Assembly (NCBI GenBank): GCA_035638075.1
Contig: DASRAU010000009.1
Location: 62,001-126,000, forward strand
Origin: DASRAU01 sp035638075
GTDB taxonomy: Bacteria > Acidobacteriota > Polarisedimenticolia > Gp22-AA2
DNA length: 64,000 bases
Reading direction: 5' to 3'
The notes beneath the pieces are model-generated. The model worked only from the letters and a program-made list of their open reading frames with translations. It did not search any database and had not been told where the DNA came from. A program made the position numbers and the translations under genes. Numbering within the stretch: position 1 is the stretch's first letter; the number at the start of each line of letters is the position of its first letter. This document shows positions 1-7,116 of this stretch, in pieces.

Positions 1-1054
1 CCGGGCGACGCGCGACCCGCGCGGCCTCTTCGCCGTGGCGGCGGCGCGCTTCGGCCGCGGCGATTACCACGAAGCGGCGGACGGCGTGCAGCCGGAAACG
101 TTGTGGATGCTCGGGCCGGAGGGGCTCGACACCCAGAGGCGACTGGCGCCGGCCCCGCCCACAGGTCCCGCGTCCCGCCTGTTCGGCGAGGGCGGCTATG
201 TCGTCATGCGCGGCGGCCACGGCGCGGGCGAGCACGCCCTCGTCTTCGACGTCGGACCGCTCGGCCCGAGCCCCTCGGCGGGACACGCGCACGCCGATCT
301 CCTGTCGGTGCAGGTGGACCCGTTCGGCGATCCGGGCGTGGTCGATCCGGGGACCTACCGCTACGCCGTCGATCCGGTGTGGCGCGAGCACCTGCGCGGC
401 ACCGCCGCGCACGCCACCATCACGGTGGACTGCCAGGGCCAGTCGGTGCCGGCCGGGCCGTTCGCCTGGGGCGGGTTGCCGCGCGCCCGGCTGCGGCGCT
501 TCCTGAGCAACGAGGCGGTGGACTTCGCCGACGCGAGCCACGACGCCTATCGCCGCCTCGCCGACCCGGTGACGCACCGCCGCCGCGTGCTCTTCGTCAA
601 GCCGCGCTTCTTCATCGTGGTGGACGATCTGGAAGGGAACGAGGCGCACCGCATCGAGGCGCGCTTCCCGCTGGCGGCCGAGCGCGCCGAGAACCGCTGC
701 GGCTGGGTGCGGCTGCAGACCGCGTCGAAGCAGGCGCTCGACCTGCGCGTCTTCGCCGGCATCCCGCTCGAGCGGCTGGTGATCGCCGGCGGCAGGCCCC
801 CGGTCGCGGGCTGGGCCGCGCCCGAGTACGGCCGCGTCGTGCCCGCGCCCGCGCTCATCCTGTCGGCGTGGGCGATGCTGCCGCTGCGCCTTTTGACCCT
901 CCTCGTTCCCAACGAGGAGGAGACCGAGCCGCCCGACGTCGTCGTCCGCACCGGTCCCGGCGGCGCGCCGCAGGGCGTGGTGCTGTGGGGCGGGCGTGAC
1001 ACCGTCCTGTTCGAGCAGGAGGCCGTCGTGGTGAATGGCGTGAGGCATCGATGA
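1..1054 (+). CDS. Heparinase II/III-like protein, 3' part (5' end outside window)
   Basis: The frame is open from the first bases of the window, so the start lies upstream; the GTG at 35 is internal. The visible part is the C-terminal beta-sheet half of the heparinase II/III (polysaccharide lyase) fold, with the typical segments SAGHAHADLLS, DPGTYRY, a conserved WREHLRGTAAHAT stretch and FAWG. Family members cleave uronic-acid polysaccharides by beta-elimination and are common in exosortase-type exopolysaccharide loci. The next gene follows after 36 bases on the same strand, so it is probably the upstream member of the operon running to 7116. Function as a lyase or modifier of the locus polysaccharide is inferred. 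Confidence 0.8.
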   Translation, partial: RATRDPRGLFAVAAARFGRGDYHEAADGVQPETLWMLGPEGLDTQRRLAPAPPTGPASRLFGEGGYVVMRGGHGAGEHALVFDVGPLGPSPSAGHAHADLLSVQVDPFGDPGVVDPGTYRYAVDPVWREHLRGTAAHATITVDCQGQSVPAGPFAWGGLPRARLRRFLSNEAVDFADASHDAYRRLADPVTHRRRVLFVKPRFFIVVDDLEGNEAHRIEARFPLAAERAENRCGWVRLQTASKQALDLRVFAGIPLERLVIAGGRPPVAGWAAPEYGRVVPAPALILSAWAMLPLRLLTLLVPNEEETEPPDVVVRTGPGGAPQGVVLWGGRDTVLFEQEAVVVNGVRHR

Positions 1055-1090
1055 CGGAGCGTCCATGACGGGACCGGGGAGGAAACGCTG

Positions 1091-3007
1091 ATGTGCGGCA
1101 TTGCCGGCATCCTCAAGCTGGATCCGAGCGTCCCCGCGGAGGAGACGCGCCTGAAGCGGATGCTCATGTCGCTTCGCCACCGCGGCCCGGACGGCGAAGG
1201 CCGGCACGTGAAGGGTCCGATCGCGCTCGGCCACCGGCGCCTCGCCATCATCGACCCGACGGGCGGGCGCCAGCCGATGAGCGACGAGCGCCAGTCGCGG
1301 TGGCTGGTGTGCAACGGCGAGATCTACAACCACCCCGAGCTGCGGGCGCGCCTGCTGGCCTCCGGCCACCAGTACCGGAGCAACAGCGACAACGAGTCGA
1401 TCGTCCATCTTCACGAAGAGGAGGGGGACGAGTGCGTCCGGAGCCTTCGTGGCATGTTCGCCTTCGCGATCTGGGATTCCGAGCGCGGGCGGCTGCTGCT
1501 GGCGCGCGACCGCCTCGGCATCAAGCCGCTCTACTACGCCATCAACGACCAGGAGATCGTCTTCGCCTCGGAGATCAAGGCGATCCTCGCGGCCGGGGGA
1601 TTCCGCGCCGAGATGAACGAGGCGGTGCTGCCGGAGTACCTCGCGACCCGCTTCGTCTCCGGCGCCGAGACCTTCTTCCGCGGCATCCGCAAGCTCCTGC
1701 CGGGGCGCCTCCTGCGCTGGTCGCGCGAGGAGGGGACCCGTCTCGAGCGCTGGTGGGTGCCGCCGCCGGTGTCGGAGCTGCACGACGGGACCCTGGCCGA
1801 CCAGGCGGTGAAGGTGCGCGCGTCGCTCGACGACTCGGTGCGGCGGCACCTGATGAGCGACGTGCCCCTGGGACTGTTCCTGTCGGGCGGGCTCGACTCG
1901 ACCGCCATCGCCGCCCTCGCCGCGCGCGCCATGGACCGGCCGCTCAAGACCTTCTCGGTCGGCTTCGCCGAGCAGGAGGCCAACGAGACCGACTACGCGC
2001 GCCTGGCGGCGAAGGGGATCGGGGCCGACCACCACGAGGTGTTCGTCACCTCCGACCAGTTCTTCGGCGCGCTGCCGCAGATGGTCTGGTACGAGGACGA
2101 GCCGGTCGCGTTCGACGCGAGCATCCCGCTCCATTTCCTGTCGCGCCTGGCGGCCGAGCACGTCAAGGTCGTCCTGACGGGGGAGGGGGCGGACGAGCTC
2201 TTCCTCGGCTACAACCGCTACCGCGTCACCGCCTGGAACGAGGCGCTGGGGGAGCTGTACTGGCGGCTCGTCCCCTCGACGCTGCGGGGGCGCAACAGCC
2301 CGCTCATCAAAGGACTGCCGCGCATCGTGCGGCGCTATGCCGAGCGGTCGTTCCTCGGGCTCGACCCGGGGCCGCGCGAGCTCTTCTGCGAGAACTTCGC
2401 CGTCTTCCCCACGTTCCTGCAAAGACACCTCCTGTCGGGGCAGCGCTTCCCGCGGATGCGCGACCCGTACGACTCCATCCTGCGCGCCTACGAGGAGGCG
2501 GACGGCGACAGTCTCGACCGCATGGCGCGCGCCGACCTGCAGACCTATCTCGTCGAGCTCCTGATGAAGCAGGACCAGATGAGCATGGCGGCGTCGATCG
2601 AGAGCCGCGTGCCCTACCTCGATCACCCGCTGGTCGAGCACGTGCTGGCGCTGCCGTCGCGCTTCAAGCTGCGCGGCTGGCGCACCAAGGCGGTCTTGCG
2701 CACGGCGGTCAAGGACATCGTGCCGCGCACCATCCTCGAGCGCCGCAAGGCCGGCTTCCCGGTGCCGCTCTCCCGCTGGCTGCGCGAGGCGCGCTGGCCG
2801 GTCGTGCAGGAATTCGCCCTGTCGCCGCGCGCGCTGCGCCGCGGCTGGTTCGACCCGACGCTCGTGCGCACCCTCGCCCAGGAGCACCGGTCGGGGGTCG
2901 CCGATCACAGCGGGCGCCTGTGGCTGCTCATCAACCTCGAGATCTGGCAGCGCATCTTCCTGGAAGGAGAATCGCCGGCGGCCATTCCGATCCCGGCGGC
3001 CGCCTGA
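1091..3007 (+). CDS. asnB: Asparagine synthetase (glutamine-hydrolysing), exosortase-locus type amidotransferase
   Basis: 638 residues. The N-terminal glutaminase domain begins MCGIAGIL with the catalytic Cys2 and contains RHRGPDGEG and CNGEIYN. The C-terminal synthetase domain has the PP-loop SGGLDS (residues 265-270) and GEGADELFLGYNRY, followed by MKQDQMSMAASIESRVPYLDH. Asparagine synthetases form Asn from Asp, Gln and ATP, but this long type is usually found in exopolysaccharide/exosortase loci, where it probably amidates a sugar acid or peptide rather than making free asparagine. A GGGAGG ribosome site sits 8 bases before the ATG. Its neighbours (heparinase-like protein, glycosyltransferases) support the polysaccharide role. 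Confidence 0.92.
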   Translation: MCGIAGILKLDPSVPAEETRLKRMLMSLRHRGPDGEGRHVKGPIALGHRRLAIIDPTGGRQPMSDERQSRWLVCNGEIYNHPELRARLLASGHQYRSNSDNESIVHLHEEEGDECVRSLRGMFAFAIWDSERGRLLLARDRLGIKPLYYAINDQEIVFASEIKAILAAGGFRAEMNEAVLPEYLATRFVSGAETFFRGIRKLLPGRLLRWSREEGTRLERWWVPPPVSELHDGTLADQAVKVRASLDDSVRRHLMSDVPLGLFLSGGLDSTAIAALAARAMDRPLKTFSVGFAEQEANETDYARLAAKGIGADHHEVFVTSDQFFGALPQMVWYEDEPVAFDASIPLHFLSRLAAEHVKVVLTGEGADELFLGYNRYRVTAWNEALGELYWRLVPSTLRGRNSPLIKGLPRIVRRYAERSFLGLDPGPRELFCENFAVFPTFLQRHLLSGQRFPRMRDPYDSILRAYEEADGDSLDRMARADLQTYLVELLMKQDQMSMAASIESRVPYLDHPLVEHVLALPSRFKLRGWRTKAVLRTAVKDIVPRTILERRKAGFPVPLSRWLREARWPVVQEFALSPRALRRGWFDPTLVRTLAQEHRSGVADHSGRLWLLINLEIWQRIFLEGESPAAIPIPAAA

Positions 3008-3044
3008 CGGTCTCCCTCACGAGGTGCCTCATCCTGGAGCTCCG

Positions 3045-4250
3045 ATGAACCTGATGGCCTCGATCCCCACCGCCACCCACGCGCGCGCCAGTCTCGCCGG
3101 CGTGCCGATCGTCTGCTTCGCGCACGATTTCGAAGGGGACCCCACGAGCAAGACGCACATCATGCGCCTGCTGGCCCGTGCCGGCAGCCGGGTGCTGTGG
3201 GTCAACTCCATCGGCCTGCGGCGCCCGTCGGCCTCGCGCGGCGACGCCCGGCGCATCTTCGACAAGGTGCGCCGAAGCGTCCGCGGCTGCCGCGAGGTCG
3301 AGCCGAACCTGTTCGTCACGAGCCCGCTGGCGCTGCCGCTGCACGGCCTGGCGGTGGCCGATCGCTTCAACCGCGCGCTCCTGGGCTCGACACTGCGCCG
3401 CCTGTGCCGGCGGCTCGACTTCGACCAGCCGATCCTCTGGACCTTCATGCCGAACGTCGGCGGGCTGCTCGGCGCCTGCCGCGAGCGCTGCGTCATCTAT
3501 CACTGCGTGGACGAGTACACCGCCTTCAGCGGTGTCGTGAAGCAGGCGATCGGCCCGATGGAGGAGGACCTGACCCGCCGTGCGGAGGTGGTCTTCACCT
3601 CGTCCGAGCGCCTGGGGGACGAGCGCCGCCGGCTCAATGCGAACGTCCACTTCGTGCCGCACGGCGTGGACCTCGATCACTTCGGGCGCGCCCTCGATCC
3701 GACGCTGCCGGTGCCGGCCGACCTGCGCGACGTCCCGGGCCCGGTCATCGGGTTCTTCGGCCTCATCGCCGACTGGGTGGATCTCGATCTCGTGCGCGCC
3801 GCGGCGCTGGCGCGGCCGCAGTGGTCGTTCGTCCTCATCGGCAAGCTCGCGACCGCCGCCGAGGTGCTCGGGGGCGTGCCGAACGTGCGGCTGCTCGGCC
3901 AGAAGCCGTACGCGTCGCTGCCTTCGTACTGCCGCGGCATGGACGTCGGCATCATCCCGTTCCGCACCAACACCCTCACCGTGAGGGCGAATCCCCTCAA
4001 GCTGCGCGAGTACCTCGCGGCCGGGCTGCCGGTCGTCTCGACCCCGCTGCCGGAGGTGGCGCGCTACGAGGGGCTGGTCCGGCTCGCGGGGGATCTCGAC
4101 GGCTTCCTGCGCGCCATCGAAGCCGGGCTCGAGGCCCGCTCCGCGGAGGCGGACCGGGCGCGCGCCGAGTCGATGCGCGGGGAGTCGTGGGAGGCGCGGG
4201 TGCGCGAGATGGAGCGCATCGTCACGTCCCGCCTGGGAGCGACCCGATGA
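3045..4250 (+). CDS. Glycosyltransferase, GT4/TuaH-like
   Basis: 401 residues with the two-domain GT-B pattern: an N-terminal segment PIVCFAHDF..PTSKTHIM, a middle CVIYHCVDEYTAF motif shared with TuaH-like transferases, and a C-terminal donor-binding half (GFFGLIADWVDLDL, LREYLAAGLPVVSTPLPEV). Members transfer sugars from nucleotide donors to growing polysaccharide at the inner membrane face. The ATG at 3045 is preferred to the GTG 21 bases upstream because a GGAG lies 7 bases before it. The stop overlaps the next start by 4 bases, so translation is probably coupled to the beta-helix protein. Confidence 0.87.
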   Translation: MNLMASIPTATHARASLAGVPIVCFAHDFEGDPTSKTHIMRLLARAGSRVLWVNSIGLRRPSASRGDARRIFDKVRRSVRGCREVEPNLFVTSPLALPLHGLAVADRFNRALLGSTLRRLCRRLDFDQPILWTFMPNVGGLLGACRERCVIYHCVDEYTAFSGVVKQAIGPMEEDLTRRAEVVFTSSERLGDERRRLNANVHFVPHGVDLDHFGRALDPTLPVPADLRDVPGPVIGFFGLIADWVDLDLVRAAALARPQWSFVLIGKLATAAEVLGGVPNVRLLGQKPYASLPSYCRGMDVGIIPFRTNTLTVRANPLKLREYLAAGLPVVSTPLPEVARYEGLVRLAGDLDGFLRAIEAGLEARSAEADRARAESMRGESWEARVREMERIVTSRLGATR

Positions 4251-5914
4251 AGCGCCGCGCGACCATCCTCGTGATCACGGCGCTGTGCGGCGCCGTCCTC
4301 GTCCTGACCGGCGCGAAGAAGAAGCCGCCGGCTGCTCCCGCGGCCCCGGCGGCGCCCGCGTGCGCGGCCCCCGCGGCGCCCCGCGCCGTCGAGCTGCCGC
4401 CCACGGGCGCAGGCGAAGGCCGGGTCATCGACGTCGAACCGGGCGGCGACCTGCAGGCCGCCCTCGACGCGGCGCGGCCCGGGGACACCGTGGCTCTCCC
4501 GGCCGGGTCGGTCTTCCGCGGCCCGTTCGATCTGCCGCGCACCTCCGGCAACGGCTGGATCACCGTGCGCACCGCGGCGCTCGACCGGCTGCCCCCGGCC
4601 GGCACCCGCGTGACGCCCGACGACGCGGCGGCGATGCCGGTCCTCGAGGCCACGGAAGGGACGGTGCTGCGGGCGGCCGCCGGGGCGCACCACCTGCGCT
4701 TCGTCGGCCTCGAGCTGCGTCCGGCCCGGGGCTCCTTCCTCTATGCCCTGGCGCTCCTCGGCTCGAAGGAGACCTCGGCCGAGGAGACGCCGCATCACAT
4801 CGTCTTCGAGCGCTGCTACCTGCACGGCGATCCGGACAAGGGGACGCGGCGCGGCGTGGCGCTGAACGGCCGGCACCTCGCGGTCGTCGACTCGCACCTC
4901 TCCGACTTCAAGGAGCGCGGTGCCGACTCGCAGGCGGTGGCCGGCTGGAACGGCCCGGGACCGATCCTCATCGCCAACAACCTCCTCGCGGCGGCCGGGG
5001 AGGACGTCATGTTCGGCGGCCAGACCCCGCCCATCCAGGGGCTCGTCCCGGCCGACATCACCGTCGAGGGAAACCTCCTCACCAAGCCCCTGGCCTGGAA
5101 GCAGGGGGAGCCGGGCTACGACGGGTCGTCGTGGACCGTGAAGAACCTCTTCGAGCTGAAGAACGCGCGGCGCGTGCGGGCGACGGGGAACCGCCTGGAG
5201 AACTCCTGGGCGCAGTCGCAGCGCGGCTACGCCGTCGTCCTGACCGTGCGGGACGAGAACGGCGAGGCGCCGCAGGCCGTCGTCGAGGACGTCGACTTCA
5301 CCGGCAACGTCGTCGTCGGGGCCGCCAACGGCGTGAACATCCTGGGCCGCGACAACAGCCACCCGGGCGGCGGCGGCAAGACCGGGCGCATCCGAATCGC
5401 CAACAACGTCTTCGACGACGTCGGCGGCGAGCGCTGGGGCGGCAAGGGAATCCTCGTGCAGATCCTGCAGGGGGCGTCGGACGTCGCCATCGAGCACAAC
5501 ACCGGATTGCAGTCCGGCAGCATCGTCATGGCCGAGGGCGGGCCGTTCCCCCGCTTCGTCCTCCGGAACAACGTCGTCCTGCACAACCAGTCCGGGATCG
5601 CCGGCACCGGCACCGGGGTCGGGGTGCCGACGCTCGTGGCGCAGTTCCCGGGATCGGTCGTCACCGGCAACGTCATCGTCGGCGGACCCGCCGGGCGCTA
5701 TCCCCCGGGCAACAGCTTCCCGCGCACGCTCGAGGAGGTCGGGTTCGTGGACGCGCCGCGCGGCAACTACGCGCTGGCCGCCACCAGCCGCGTCCGCGCC
5801 GCCGGCAACGACGGCAAGGCGCCGGGGGCCGACGACGAGGTGATGCGCCGCGCCTGCGCCGTGCCGCGCGTCGAGCGCGCGGGGGCCGCGCCTCCGGCGG
5901 GAGGCGCCCGGTGA
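4247..5914 (+). CDS. Exported right-handed parallel beta-helix protein
   Basis: 555 residues. A short N-terminal hydrophobic segment after MKRRATIL is followed by an Ala/Pro-rich linker, which looks like a signal or membrane anchor plus spacer. From about residue 60 (VIDVEPGGDLQAALDAARPGDTV) the protein has the repeated short strands and Asn ladders (IANNLL, ATGNRLEN, FTGNVVVG, IANNVFDD, IEHNTG, LRNNVV, VTGNVIV) of pectate-lyase-like beta-helices. Proteins of this fold bind, cut or epimerise polysaccharide outside the cytoplasm. The position between two glycosyltransferases, with ATGA and GTGA overlaps on both sides, places it in the exopolysaccharide operon. The exact activity cannot be read from the sequence. 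Confidence 0.82.
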   Translation: MKRRATILVITALCGAVLVLTGAKKKPPAAPAAPAAPACAAPAAPRAVELPPTGAGEGRVIDVEPGGDLQAALDAARPGDTVALPAGSVFRGPFDLPRTSGNGWITVRTAALDRLPPAGTRVTPDDAAAMPVLEATEGTVLRAAAGAHHLRFVGLELRPARGSFLYALALLGSKETSAEETPHHIVFERCYLHGDPDKGTRRGVALNGRHLAVVDSHLSDFKERGADSQAVAGWNGPGPILIANNLLAAAGEDVMFGGQTPPIQGLVPADITVEGNLLTKPLAWKQGEPGYDGSSWTVKNLFELKNARRVRATGNRLENSWAQSQRGYAVVLTVRDENGEAPQAVVEDVDFTGNVVVGAANGVNILGRDNSHPGGGGKTGRIRIANNVFDDVGGERWGGKGILVQILQGASDVAIEHNTGLQSGSIVMAEGGPFPRFVLRNNVVLHNQSGIAGTGTGVGVPTLVAQFPGSVVTGNVIVGGPAGRYPPGNSFPRTLEEVGFVDAPRGNYALAATSRVRAAGNDGKAPGADDEVMRRACAVPRVERAGAAPPAGGAR

Positions 5915-7116
5915 TCGATCGCTTCATCCTCTTCGGCTCGCTGCTCCTGCTCTTCCACGCCTACTTCGGGTACGGCCTGGCGATCCGCCTGTGGGGCGTG
6001 CTGCGGCCGCGGCCGGTGCTGCGGCGGCGCGTCGAGCCCTTCGTCAGCGTCATCCTGGCGGCGCACGACGAGGCCGAGGCGATCCTGCCGCGCCTCCGGA
6101 ACCTGCTCGAGCTCGACTACCCGGCCGATCGCCTCGAGGTGCTCGTCGGGTCGGACGGCTCGAAGGACGGGACCGCCTGGCGGGCGCGGCGCATCGGCGA
6201 TCCGCGGGTGCAGGTGTTCGACTTCGAGACCCGGCGCGGCAAGCCCTCGGTCCTCAACGACCTGGTGTCTCGGGCCCGTGGGGACGTCATCCTGTTCGCC
6301 GACGCGCGGCAGCGCTATGAGCGGCACGCGCTGCGGGCGCTCGTGGCGCCGTTCGCGGATGCGCGCGTCGGGGCGGTCGGCGGCGCCCTCTTCGTCGGGA
6401 CATGGGGGGGAACGTGGGGCCCCGCAGGCGGGCGCGGCCGCGAAGGCGCCCTCGGCGCGGGCGCGGGCGCCTACCGCCGGCTGGACGACGCGCTGCGGGC
6501 GGACGAGAGCTGGATCGACTCGACCGTCGGTCTCTCGGGGGCGATTTACGCGGTGCGCGCGGACCTGTTCGAGCCGCTGCCGGCCGACACGATTCTCGAC
6601 GACGTGCTCACGCCGATGCGGGTGACGCGGAAAGGATACCGGGCGGTCTTCGAGCCGCAGGCGCGCGCCTTCGACCGTGCCCCGGCCTCGGGGCGCGAGG
6701 AGTTCACCCGCAAGGTGCGCACGCTTGCCGGCAACCTGCAATTGCTGACGCGCGAGCCGTGGCTGCTCAATCCCTTCGCCAACCGCCTCTGGTTCCAGAC
6801 GGTGTCGCACAAGGGGCTCCGGCTCCTCGGCCCGCTGCTGCTCGTCCTGATGCTCGTCGCCAGCGTGCGCCTGGCGCCGGGGTCGCCGTTCGCCGTGCTG
6901 CTCTTCGGGCAGGCCTGCTTCTACGCGGCCGCGGTGGCCGGGTACGTCCTGCGCGACCTGCCGCAGGCGCCCCGGCTCCTCGGCTTCCCTTACACCTTCT
7001 GCCTGTTCAACGCGGCCGCGGCCGTGGCCATCGGGCGCTTCCTCCTGCGACGGGGCGTGCCCGTCACATGGAGGAAGACGGGGGCGTTGCGTCCGACGCC
7101 GCCGGTGTCGGGGTGA
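5911..7116 (+). CDS. Membrane glycosyltransferase, family GT2
   Basis: 401 residues, GTG start overlapping the previous stop (GTGA). One N-terminal membrane segment (FGSLLLLFHAYFGYGLAI) precedes a GT2 catalytic domain: VSVILAAHDEAE, VLVGSDGSKDGT and a D-x-D-like FADARQ. Two or three C-terminal hydrophobic helices follow (LLGPLLLVLMLVASV, FAVLLFGQACFYAAAVAG). This layout is typical of processive or inner-membrane GT2 enzymes that use UDP-sugars to build exopolysaccharide. The usual QxxRW is not obvious. The 3' end overlaps the oppositely oriented downstream gene by 53 bases. Confidence 0.85.
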   Translation: MIDRFILFGSLLLLFHAYFGYGLAIRLWGVLRPRPVLRRRVEPFVSVILAAHDEAEAILPRLRNLLELDYPADRLEVLVGSDGSKDGTAWRARRIGDPRVQVFDFETRRGKPSVLNDLVSRARGDVILFADARQRYERHALRALVAPFADARVGAVGGALFVGTWGGTWGPAGGRGREGALGAGAGAYRRLDDALRADESWIDSTVGLSGAIYAVRADLFEPLPADTILDDVLTPMRVTRKGYRAVFEPQARAFDRAPASGREEFTRKVRTLAGNLQLLTREPWLLNPFANRLWFQTVSHKGLRLLGPLLLVLMLVASVRLAPGSPFAVLLFGQACFYAAAVAGYVLRDLPQAPRLLGFPYTFCLFNAAAAVAIGRFLLRRGVPVTWRKTGALRPTPPVSG

